5,694 bases of DNA from an uncultured Eubacteriales bacterium (GCA_902475435.1 CABRZL010000118.1:1-5694), one strand, 5' to 3'; counted from the stretch's first letter, positions 1 through 5,694 are shown. The notes: generated from the sequence alone by a model not told the origin. Translations and numbers: made by a program.

Positions 1-719
1 TTCTGTGTAACACCGGGGATCCGGCAGGCACCCTCTCTCTGGTCGCCGGTAAGAACAGTGGTATTACCGCTGTAACGGATATTACGGGAAAAACAGTAAC
101 TATTGCAAATGCCGCTGTTGTCGATCGTACCTTTCACAATATTTGTGATTTATACAATATTGACTATGATTCCATCAACATTGTAAATGCCGATCCTTCA
201 GATGGTGTAGCGGCTCTCATGAATGGGGACGTAGATGCTATTTTCACATGGCAGCCTTATTGTGCTACTGCTATTCTCACCGCTGGTGGCACAGAAATCA
301 TTAACGGTCAGTACGACTATTCCAACGGTGAAACAACACCAGTGAGCGGTGTATACATTGCAGGCTGCACCTTCTTTGGCACAGAAGAATTTGTAACTGC
401 CAACCCCAATACCATCGCACGATTGCTTTGGGCTCTGGCAAAGGCAACATGCGATCTTCAGGACGACAGTCAGATTGACGAACTGGCAGAGTTAACCGCC
501 CAAACTATCGGTACAGAACCAGATATTGCCGCATCAGCAATGCGTTCTATGACGTATACTATGGAAATTAATGATGATTGGGTAGCAACATTGAAAAGTG
601 AGGTTCCATATTATGTAGGAATTGGATCTCTACCAAGTGAAATAGATCCCGTCCCTCTGCTGGATATGACCTATCTTGATTTGATTAATCCGGGTTGGGA
701 TCAGTTGTCAAAGGACTAA
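1..719 (+). CDS. ABC transporter substrate-binding protein, NMT1/SsuA/TauA-like (5' end outside window)
   Basis: This is the C-terminal 238 residues of a periplasmic-type solute-binding protein that would deliver a small ligand to an ABC importer at the outer face of the membrane. The frame is open from base 3, well upstream of the first ATG at 219, so that ATG is internal and the gene begins outside the window. Family signs are the stretch SGITAVTDITGKTVTIAN (start of the second lobe, matching the usual 'sl.DLkGKkv.v' pattern), DGVAALMNGDVDAIFTWQPY (matching 'aLlsGqVDA...') and a helical C-terminal region. Family members are usually 320-350 residues, so about 100 residues including the signal peptide are missing. 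The ligand cannot be read from this part; relatives bind sulfonates, nitrate or thiamine precursors. A terminator follows directly, so the permease and ATPase genes, if linked, lie upstream. Its DNA looks more AT-rich than the genes to the right. Confidence 0.88.
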   Translation, partial: LCNTGDPAGTLSLVAGKNSGITAVTDITGKTVTIANAAVVDRTFHNICDLYNIDYDSINIVNADPSDGVAALMNGDVDAIFTWQPYCATAILTAGGTEIINGQYDYSNGETTPVSGVYIAGCTFFGTEEFVTANPNTIARLLWALAKATCDLQDDSQIDELAELTAQTIGTEPDIAASAMRSMTYTMEINDDWVATLKSEVPYYVGIGSLPSEIDPVPLLDMTYLDLINPGWDQLSKD

Positions 720-770
720 TTCACATTCATCAATATATTTAAAATCTGATTTGAATCCACAACACTCCTT

Positions 771-818
771 ATTGATAGACAAAGCTGTGGCAAAATTGCC
801 ACAGCTTTGTCTATCAAT
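771..818. terminator. Bidirectional intrinsic terminator, 23-bp perfect inverted repeat
   Basis: Arms 771-793 and 796-818 are exact reverse complements with a 2-base centre. The GC-containing core (AGCTGTGGCAA and its complement) is flanked by AAA on one side and TTTGTCTAT on the other. On both strands the core hairpin is therefore followed by a U-rich stretch. It lies between convergent genes, 51 bp after the substrate-binding protein stop and 19 bp after the dehydrogenase stop, which fits termination of both. Confidence 0.85.
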
Positions 819-837
819 CTATATCTCTTTCCGCCGG

Positions 838-1791
838 TTATTTATACTTATAGAAACCTTCGCCGGCATTAACGCCTGTCTTGCCCGCATCAATATATTC
901 CTTCAGGCAAGCTGCAATTTTAGCCGAAATGGAATTCTCATCCTTTACGTCAGGATTCATGATGACAATGTTATAGGCGGTTGTCAATCCCACAATGTCC
1001 AAAATACGGAACGGGCCAACAGGCGCGCCGGTGGCCATCATCCACGTCAAGTCAATGGTTTCCGGATCTGCCACACCTTTTACCAAAAGCGTTTGCGCCG
1101 CATTCAAAAACGGCACCAGCATTGTGTTGAGAATATAACCTGGCTGCTCTTTCTTCAGCCGCAGCGGAATCATGCCGATTTCCTGCGCAAACTGCGCCAC
1201 CGCTTCGTACGCAGCGGGATCTGTCCCGTCATGTCCCATGACCTCGGCGGTATTGTTCTTCCAAACTTCATTGGCAAAGTGCAGCGCCAGATATTTTTCA
1301 GGCCTGCCCGTATAATCCCGGAAGGTACTCGGGAGCATTGTGGAGGAATTTGTGGCAACAATGGTCTTTTCCGGGAGGACCTTTGCCAGGTTGGAATAAA
1401 ACTCTATTTTGTCCTTGGGGTTTTCCGCCACAGACTCAATGACCAGATCGGCGTCTTTGACGGCCTCGGCCAAGTCGGTCATATAGCGAATATGTTCATA
1501 GGCGGACTGCGCCTGTGCTTTCAGCGCATCCAGTTTTTCCGGGGTCATATTTTTAAGTCCGTCCACCAGCCCGCGGGCGTATGCGACAGTTTCAGAGCCA
1601 CATCCAGCCTTCATCGCCTCCAGGGTTTCTTTGTAAATACCGCAGAGCCGTTCAAATTTTGGTTTGGACCGCTCAACGGACGCGTCGCTCCGCAGCCAGA
1701 CGGTAACATGGAAGCCCTTAAAGGCTGTCTGATAAGCAATCTGGCTCCCCAATACTCCACCACCAGCTACAACTACATTTTTAAAACTCAT
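838..1791 (-). CDS. 3-hydroxyacyl-CoA dehydrogenase (3-hydroxybutyryl-CoA dehydrogenase-like), complete
   Basis: The 317-residue product should oxidise or reduce a 3-hydroxyacyl-CoA with a nicotinamide cofactor in the cytoplasm. The Rossmann fingerprint GxGxxG is at residues 10-15 (GGGVLG). Catalytic positions line up with the family: Ser150 in ATNSST, His171 in LHFANEV, Glu183 twelve residues later, and Asn222 in QPGYILN. The C-terminal helical domain (about 205-317) contains MMATGAPVGPFRILDIVGL and ends GEGFYKYK, both typical. Length is slightly above the usual 280-290, with the extra residues around 45-100. Odd points: the acidic residue normally ending beta strand 2 is absent (VTVWLRSD, Leu33-Arg34), and the usual HFFNP is HFANEVW. 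The start is supported by AAAGGAG at 1800-1806, 8 bases upstream. No thiolase or crotonase gene is adjacent, so the substrate chain length is open. Family certain; exact substrate not. Confidence 0.92.
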   Translation of the reverse strand: MSFKNVVVAGGGVLGSQIAYQTAFKGFHVTVWLRSDASVERSKPKFERLCGIYKETLEAMKAGCGSETVAYARGLVDGLKNMTPEKLDALKAQAQSAYEHIRYMTDLAEAVKDADLVIESVAENPKDKIEFYSNLAKVLPEKTIVATNSSTMLPSTFRDYTGRPEKYLALHFANEVWKNNTAEVMGHDGTDPAAYEAVAQFAQEIGMIPLRLKKEQPGYILNTMLVPFLNAAQTLLVKGVADPETIDLTWMMATGAPVGPFRILDIVGLTTAYNIVIMNPDVKDENSISAKIAACLKEYIDAGKTGVNAGEGFYKYK

Positions 1792-1839
1792 ACAGCTTAC
1801 TCCTTTTGAAACAGTATATTGTCTTCAGCACCTGAAAAC

Positions 1840-1856
1840 AGATCAATATTTGGTCT
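1840..1856. promoter_or_regulatory. Imperfect dyad at predicted transcription start (candidate operator)
   Basis: AGATCAATATTTGGTCT is a dyad with 7-base arms (one mismatch) around a 3-base centre. It lies just downstream of the putative -10 of the dehydrogenase gene, where a repressor could block transcription. It does not match a known operator that I can name, and short AT-rich dyads arise by chance. Confidence 0.25.
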
Positions 1857-1862
1857 ATTTCC

Positions 1863-1868
1863 ATTATA
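1863..1868 (-). promoter_or_regulatory. Putative -10 element for the dehydrogenase gene
   Basis: The minus strand reads TATAAT here, about 72 bases upstream of the dehydrogenase ATG. No good -35 hexamer sits 16-18 bases further upstream, so the promoter is weakly supported or needs an activator. Confidence 0.4.
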
Positions 1869-1963
1869 CGCCTTCAAAATGAAAAATCCCTGTTAAAATC
1901 TCCAAACTTCTTAGAATTTATCGTATTTTTGCACAATAACATGCTGCATTCCTGAGGCAAACT

Positions 1964-1988
1964 ACCGGCAAATCAAATTGATTTCGGT
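1964..1988 (-). terminator. Weak hairpin after the DUF4317 gene
   Basis: ACCG/CGGT (1964-1967, 1985-1988) and AAATCA/TGATTT (1970-1975, 1979-1984) form an imperfect stem with a 2-base bulge and 3-base loop, about 46 bp after the DUF4317 stop. No clear U-run follows on the minus strand, so termination here is uncertain and read-through into the dehydrogenase gene is possible. Confidence 0.22.
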
Positions 1989-2034
1989 CATTTCCCCGTG
2001 AGTTCCAGCGCATATCAGAGGCAGTCCTCCGTTT

Positions 2035-3312
2035 TTAAAACTGCATTTCCACGCCGTTGATCTGCGTGGACTCCCCGTTTTCCAGCGGAACCACCAAATA
2101 TTTGACGCCGCTGATCATCTGCGCATGGATCTGCTTTGCCTTTTGCGGCGTCACACGCAGAGAAATCGCTATGTCTTCCTCCCCTTCCACAGAGGGATTG
2201 GCCGCCAACGCCGCCTGAACCGCCGTTTTGGCCTCGGACAGCTCCTGGGACTGGGTCACCAGCTTCTCCTTCAAATCTGTGACCTGCTCCTCCAACTCCA
2301 TGGTGCGCAGGCGCTGAACGCTCTCCTCCACCAGCTTCTGATCCACTACATTTTGCGCCTGAGGTGGCACATCCCCAAACCGATCCTGGAACGCCTCCTG
2401 AATGATGTCTCTGGCCTCTTCCGGCATGTCCACCTGGGCCATGACGTCCTCCATCACCGCCTTGGTCAACGCCAAGGGCTGCGCCTCTTCTTCCCCCGGT
2501 TCCGGCATGGTCATTTCGCTGAGATGCCGCTGAACCTTTAAAAACACGCTCTCCCCCTGCTGGGGATCCTCAAACGCATCTTCAATGACCTCCTGGAACG
2601 CGGCTTTCTCCTCCCCGGCTGTCCGTTTGGCATCGCACAGCAACACATCCTGGATCACTTCCGCATGGGAATCCTTTCCGGTTCTGACATAGTACATCAC
2701 TGCACTGGAATCAGCCCCGCGATTGGAAAACGCGGGATATGTAAATCCAATATCCGGCATTCCCACAATCCAGCTCCTGTCGCAGACGCCGATCCGGTTT
2801 TCCTCCTCCCGATAGCTGAGCCCCGGCTTTGAAAAGTCCACCGGGCACAGGGAAACAATCATATATTCATAAGTCTCGCTGGACTCATCCAGATGCTTCC
2901 GGTCGCTGGACCGGGACACCACATCATAGACGTCGTGAAACACCAGAATCAGATAGTTCCCCGGACACTGATAGTGCTCTATGATCTGCTCATAGAGACG
3001 ATCCAACAATTCCGGATTTGTCATCTTACTGGCCTTGAGGGCATAGAGATACCGCTGACGCTCATTTCCCGTCTCGCTGCGCTGGAAGTTCAGCTCCAGC
3101 AGGTTATTCCCCAGAGTGCCGGACAGCGTTTTTTTCGCAATCTCCAGATATTTATAAAATTCATCCTCTTCCAGATCCGAAAACGGCTGGGAGAATTTTA
3201 ATATCACCTGTTTGTTCCCATCCACATAACAGCCGCAAAGCCGAGTGAAGGTACAGCCTTTTTTCGTCATTCTGCGGCGCAGCTCCAGCACGTCGCGTTT
3301 TGAAATATTCAT
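2035..3312 (-). CDS. DUF4317 family protein, complete
   Basis: The 425-residue soluble protein of unknown function begins MNISKRDVLELRRRMTKKGC, the characteristic opening of DUF4317 proteins of Clostridia. Features seen: an N-terminal block with clustered cysteines (Cys20, Cys26, Cys28) followed by YVDGNK; the segment FYKYLEIAKKTLSGTLGNNL at about 52-70; a mixed middle part (115-230) with FHDVYDV and FSNRGADSSAVMYYVR; an acidic helical region (230-330); a likely coiled coil at about 325-370 rich in Glu, Lys, Gln and Leu; and a compact C-terminal segment (380-425). No signal peptide or membrane segment is visible. An in-frame ATG exists at 3444, but the added 44 residues are hydrophobic and unlike the family and would run through the opposing promoter. 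The start at 3312 has AAAGGA 8 bases upstream. It is divergent from the blaI-like operon. Family identification is from recognition of the N-terminal pattern; biochemical role unknown. Confidence 0.87.
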   Translation of the reverse strand: MNISKRDVLELRRRMTKKGCTFTRLCGCYVDGNKQVILKFSQPFSDLEEDEFYKYLEIAKKTLSGTLGNNLLELNFQRSETGNERQRYLYALKASKMTNPELLDRLYEQIIEHYQCPGNYLILVFHDVYDVVSRSSDRKHLDESSETYEYMIVSLCPVDFSKPGLSYREEENRIGVCDRSWIVGMPDIGFTYPAFSNRGADSSAVMYYVRTGKDSHAEVIQDVLLCDAKRTAGEEKAAFQEVIEDAFEDPQQGESVFLKVQRHLSEMTMPEPGEEEAQPLALTKAVMEDVMAQVDMPEEARDIIQEAFQDRFGDVPPQAQNVVDQKLVEESVQRLRTMELEEQVTDLKEKLVTQSQELSEAKTAVQAALAANPSVEGEEDIAISLRVTPQKAKQIHAQMISGVKYLVVPLENGESTQINGVEMQF

Positions 3313-3320
3313 AGCGATGA

Positions 3321-3326
3321 TCCTTT
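3321..3326 (-). promoter_or_regulatory. Ribosome binding site fixing the DUF4317 start
   Basis: AAAGGA on the minus strand lies 8 bases before the ATG at 3312. This supports that start over the upstream in-frame ATG at 3444. Confidence 0.75.
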
Positions 3327-3350
3327 CTGCAAGCATTTTCATAAAAACTA

Positions 3351-3379
3351 AGTATAGCGGGTTGCACGATCGAACGCAA
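3351..3379 (-). promoter_or_regulatory. Putative promoter of the DUF4317 gene
   Basis: On the minus strand a TATACT -10 (3351-3356) is preceded at 17 bases by TTGCGT (3374-3379), which matches the -35 consensus only in its first three bases. It gives a leader of roughly 30 bases before the start at 3312. Its -35 is about 35 bp from the nearest edge of the dyads at the divergent promoter, so shared control is possible but not shown. Confidence 0.5.
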
Positions 3380-3400
3380 GTAAAAAATATTTTCCAGGGC

Positions 3401-3429
3401 TTGACATCAATAATAACAAATGATATGAT
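3401..3429 (+). promoter_or_regulatory. Strong sigma-A-type promoter of the blaI-like operon
   Basis: TTGACA (3401-3406), a 17-base spacer and TATGAT (3424-3429) with an extended TGA just before it make a near-consensus vegetative promoter. Transcription should start near 3436, giving a leader of about 33 bases to the repressor ATG at 3469. Confidence 0.85.
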
Positions 3430-3450
3430 TCTAATAGATAACATTTGTTA
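3414..3450. promoter_or_regulatory. Candidate BlaI-type operator: paired dyads over -10 and start point
   Basis: TAACAAATG (3414-3422) and CATTTGTTA (3442-3450) form a perfect 9-bp inverted repeat 19 bp apart. Each half is itself dyadic: TAACAAATGATA (3414-3425, one mismatch) and TAACATTTGTTA (3439-3450, perfect 5-bp arms around TT), with centres 25 bp apart. Known BlaI/MecI operators have an ACA-NN-TGT core, which these resemble. Overlap with the -10 and start point fits autorepression by the adjacent BlaI-like protein. Confidence 0.7.
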
Positions 3451-3453
3451 CGC

Positions 3454-3461
3454 AAAGGAGG
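3454..3461 (+). promoter_or_regulatory. Ribosome binding site fixing the BlaI-like start
   Basis: AAAGGAGG lies 7 bases before the ATG at 3469. The upstream in-frame ATG at 3445 lies inside the operator dyad and lacks a comparable site, so 3469 is the start. Confidence 0.8.
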
Positions 3462-3468
3462 GAAGCAT

Positions 3469-3849
3469 ATGAAAAAGTCCTACCAAATTTCAGAGTCTGA
3501 ATGGCTGGTGCTTCAGTGCCTGTGGAAAAAGTCTCCCCTGGAAATCAAAGAGATTCTCTCCATGCTCCAAGAAAAGACCGGCTGGAACGCCAACATGGTG
3601 CGGACTCTGGTGGTCCGTCTGCAGGAAAAAGGCGCCGTGGGCGCAGAAAAAGGGCACCGCTTTTATCGTTACTATCCCATTGCAGATGAGGAAGCATGTG
3701 TTCAGGCCGAGACTGCCTCGTTCCTGAACCGGGTATTCGATGGCTCGCCCACCAAGATGATCGCCGCGCTGACCGGCAGCGGCAGTCTGACGAAGCAGGA
3801 CTGTCTGGAAATCGAGGCGATCCTTCAAACATTAAAAGGAGGCGAATGA
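3469..3849 (+). CDS. blaI: BlaI/MecI-family transcriptional repressor, complete
   Basis: The 126-residue product matches the BlaI/MecI/CopY winged-helix family in length and layout. ISESEWLVLQCLWKKSPLEIKEI (about 7-29) is the first helical part, and TGWNANMVRTLVVRLQEKGAVGAEKGHRFYRYYPI (37-71) holds the recognition helix and wing. The rest (about 75-126) is the helical dimerisation part, including ETASFLNRVF. Family members bind operator dyads as dimers and are inactivated when the partner M56 sensor is triggered. The Asn-Phe pair cut in staphylococcal BlaI is not seen at the equivalent region (KMIAALTGS, about 96-104). It has a strong promoter and its own candidate operator, and the M56 gene follows 1 bp after its stop. 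The symbol denotes the family; a role in beta-lactam resistance is not implied. Confidence 0.92.
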   Translation: MKKSYQISESEWLVLQCLWKKSPLEIKEILSMLQEKTGWNANMVRTLVVRLQEKGAVGAEKGHRFYRYYPIADEEACVQAETASFLNRVFDGSPTKMIAALTGSGSLTKQDCLEIEAILQTLKGGE

Positions 3850-3850
3850 C

Positions 3851-4123
3851 ATGACCGTTGAGATTCTGTGGTCCATCACCCGGGGTGCATGTCTCACCGC
3901 GGCGGTGATCGTGTTGATCCGTCTGCTGTTTCGCCGGGTACTGTCTGCCAAAGCAAAATATTATCTCTGGCTCCTGCTGGCTCTGCGGCTGATGCTTCCG
4001 GCACTGCCCGAAAGTCCTGTCAGTCTGTTGAACGTCCTTCCGGACTTCCAATCTGAGAACACGCCAATAACCTCCACCGTGGACAAAAAACGCAGAATAT
4101 GTCATCCCCACCAATACAGCTGA
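3851..4123 (+). CDS. M56 (BlaR1-like) sensor, N-terminal fragment before the frameshift
   Basis: This 90-residue frame starts at an ATG with AAAGGAGG (3835-3842) 8 bases upstream, inside the 3' end of the repressor gene, and is translationally linked to it. Two membrane segments are seen: about 6-27 (ACLTAAVIVLIRLLF) and about 37-50 (YYLWLLLALRLMLP), the usual TM1-TM2 start of M56/BlaR1 sensors. After about residue 79 the sequence becomes an unrelated, basic tail ending at TGA 4121-4123. The tail is what the wrong frame encodes beyond the A6 run at 4085-4090. Alone it could make only a membrane stub without the zinc site. Confidence 0.8.
   Translation: MTVEILWSITRGACLTAAVIVLIRLLFRRVLSAKAKYYLWLLLALRLMLPALPESPVSLLNVLPDFQSENTPITSTVDKKRRICHPHQYS
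4085..4090 (+). other. Frameshift point at an A6 run in the M56 gene
   Basis: The upstream frame reads GAC AAA AAA CGC and runs to a stop at 4121. With five As it would read GAC AAA AAC GCA and continue through the whole zinc domain. The change must lie between 4071 and 4120, because the downstream frame has TAA at 4068-4070, and the homopolymer is the simplest site. A +1 shift (one base too many) is required. The A AAA AAC heptamer is in the wrong phase for ordinary -1 programmed frameshifting. Mutation, reversible length change or a base-call error remain possible. Confidence 0.75.
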
Positions 4124-5694
4124 ACGGACACCGGCCTCGACCTTTGCCAATGCGGCTCCTGTTTCAAGCTCGCCGCCTCTGGACACCGCAGTTCCAGACG
4201 CCGCGGCATCGGAACGCTCCATTTCTCTTTCCAATGTCCTGTTCTGGATTTGGCTCGCCGGCATGTGTGTGACACTGGGTGTATACGCTGTTTTATACGG
4301 CGTTACAGCCTGGCGGCTCCACCATCTTCCGCTGCAATCCGACAGCGACACCATCCGGGTATTCCTTCGGCTGAAACGGGCCTGCGGTATCAAGGGAAAG
4401 ATCCGACTGGCATCCGGCGGCGGCGGTATGCTGGGCGGCCTGATTCATCCCACCATTGTGCTGCCCGCAGAACGTTACGGGGAAGACGCGGCCCCCATCC
4501 TGCTTCACGAACTGATACATTACAAATACAAGGATCTGTGGATTGCCACATTGCTGCGGCTGCTCACCGCCGTCCACTGGTTTAATCCCATTGTCTGGCT
4601 TTGCTTCCACTGGGCTGGCACGGATGGTGAAGCTGCCTGCGATCAGCGCGTGCTGGAGTCAAAGCTGGTTCGCCCCGACTGTTATGCCAGTACACTCTAT
4701 GAAGAGGGCGTGCTCCACATGAAAAAGGGCTTCCTGATGCACACCACCTTTGGCGGCCGCCGCCACAGCCTCAAACGGCGCATCCACGACATTGCGCGCT
4801 TTCAAGGCCCCAAAATCTGGGTCACTGTACTAACCGTCATACTGGCACTGGGCATTGCGGCCTGCACCATGACGGACCGCAGCCTATCTTCTGCCGCACA
4901 GCAAACTGACTCAGAACCTGATTTTCAGGAATTTGAGCAGTATATGGAAGCCTATGAGCCTCCAAACGGCGTCTTTGGCCTGACCTTTGAGGAACACGTG
5001 GCCCAGGGTCTGCTGGACCCCGACAGCGGCGTCCTTGAGCATCACACCAGCGACACCAATAAGAAGCAGACCTTCTCCAGCTTCACCACGACCATGGAGC
5101 TTGGCGGTGAAACCGTGGAACTCACCTATCTTTTCAGTCAAACCGCCCTGTCTGAACAGGAGATTCTGACGCAGGTTCTAGTATCGCCGCCGTCGGACAT
5201 TCCCATTGGGACCTGGCTGTCCCAGATTTCCGACCCATGGCTCAGCGCCATGGTACAGAACACGGATATCAACGGCTGGGAATGGAACACACCGGAACAT
5301 GTGGCCGATTTTCTGACGGAATCGCAGCTTGACACCGCGATTGACGCACTGGTCCAGTGGAATCAGAACAGCACTGCTCCGGACGCCCTCAAAACGGAGG
5401 CAGATGCAGAGCATTCCCTGAAGGTGACCTGGTCTGCAGTGACCGCCTTTTACACCAGCGAGAATAATATCTGGCAGTTCAACGGAACCGGTGCAGCCCT
5501 GATCTCTGCAATAAACCGGGCGGACACTGCCTCTGATACACAAGCTTTTACATCTGATACTGATACTGATACCGCTACGGCTTCGCAAACAAATACACAA
5601 TCTGATACGCAGGATCTTGCATCTGACACTGCTGAGGACATTTTCTTTGAACTCTTCTGGGAATTGGACCGTGATTCCGTAAAAGACTATATGG
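4089..5694 (+). CDS. M56 (BlaR1-like) metallopeptidase, main part in shifted frame, 3' end outside window
   Basis: This frame is open from 4071 (after a TAA at 4068) to the window edge. Joining it to the fragment starting at 3851 by removing one A gives at least 614 residues. In that numbering there is TM3 at about 128-152 (FWIWLAGMCVTLGVYAVLYG), then the zinc protease domain with HELIH at 219-223 and EAACD at 260-264 (third zinc ligand Glu), after the typical HWFNPIVWL. TM4 is at about 321-338 (VTVLTVILALGIAAC), ending in a lipobox-like Cys. The remaining ectodomain contains a Thr/Asp/Ser-rich stretch (about 557-596). No SxxK, SxN or KTG set of the BlaR1 penicillin sensor is visible. In the family the protease domain faces the cytoplasm and brings about loss of the BlaI partner. 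There is no ribosome site at this frame's first ATG (4263), so separate translation is doubtful. Domain assignment secure; functional state uncertain. Confidence 0.82.
5521..5636 (+). repeat. Degenerate TCTGATAC-type repeats coding a Thr/Asp/Ser-rich linker
   Basis: TGATAC occurs three times in tandem at 5555-5572. Related TCTGATAC/TCTGACAC copies stand at 5532, 5553, 5601 and 5622. They encode SDT/DTDT units within the M56 ectodomain, probably a flexible extracellular linker. The 6-bp unit keeps frame if copy number changes. Confidence 0.6.

Noticed and set aside
751..1809. Long plus-strand open frame of 352 codons opposite the dehydrogenase gene
   Set aside because: It is a mirror frame of a well-recognised gene, rich in His, Arg and Cys, resembles no family, and starts upstream of the terminator hairpin without a ribosome site.
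2125..2541. Plus-strand Leu/His/Arg-rich open frame inside the DUF4317 gene
   Set aside because: It is a shadow of the Gln/Glu-rich coiled-coil region on the other strand; no ribosome site or family resemblance.
3313..3444. Extended N-terminus of the DUF4317 protein starting at 3444
   Set aside because: The extra residues do not fit the family, would overlap the opposing promoter and operator, and the start at 3312 has a good ribosome site.
4085..4091. Programmed -1 frameshift at A AAA AAC
   Set aside because: The heptamer is phased to the downstream frame, not the incoming one. A -1 slip from the incoming frame leads to the third frame, and a +1 change is needed.
3545..4393. Minus-strand open frame of 282 codons opposite the repressor and M56 genes
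   Set aside because: Composition is low-quality and Arg/Ser-rich. It is antisense to two recognised genes and has no ribosome site or family resemblance.
5178..5641. Two overlapping minus-strand open frames with Val/Ser/Cys-rich repeats
   Set aside because: They are the reverse reading of the TGATAC repeats and the M56 ectodomain coding sequence, with no independent start signals.

Overview
The window reads like chromosome from an anaerobic gut-type Firmicute (Clostridia, plausibly Oscillospiraceae/Lachnospiraceae). The pointers are AAAGGAG-type ribosome sites, a DUF4317 protein, a BlaI/M56 regulatory pair, an NMT1-type solute-binding protein and moderate GC with a more AT-rich left end. The assignment is inferred from gene content. 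I saw no rRNA, tRNA, CRISPR, insertion sequence or phage gene.

Left part (1-1791): the C-terminal two thirds of an ABC-transporter substrate-binding protein enters on the + strand and stops at 719. It faces a complete minus-strand 3-hydroxyacyl-CoA dehydrogenase gene (838-1791). A 23-bp perfect inverted repeat between them is a likely two-way terminator.

Middle (1792-3312): a 243-bp gap carries the presumed dehydrogenase promoter, a dyad at its predicted start point and a weak hairpin. Then comes a complete minus-strand DUF4317 gene whose real start is at 3312, not at the first in-frame ATG at 3444.

Right part (3313-5694): a divergent control region serves the DUF4317 gene leftward and a blaI-blaR1-like pair rightward. 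The rightward promoter is near consensus (TTGACA, 17 bp, extended -10 TATGAT) and is overlaid by two ACA-NN-TGT-like dyads, a good candidate for BlaI autoregulation. The BlaI-family repressor (3469-3849) is followed after 1 bp by an M56 (BlaR1-type) membrane metallopeptidase gene running off the right edge. That gene is broken in this sequence: its reading frame changes at an A6 run (4085-4090), cutting two N-terminal membrane segments off the HELIH zinc domain. Downstream of the zinc domain is an ectodomain with no visible penicillin-binding motifs, so the sensed signal is probably not a beta-lactam in the classical way.

If the frame were intact, the expected logic is that the M56 protein senses a signal outside the cell, its zinc domain causes loss of BlaI, and the pair is derepressed. 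The other genes have no evident link to this circuit, apart from DUF4317 sharing the divergent promoter region.
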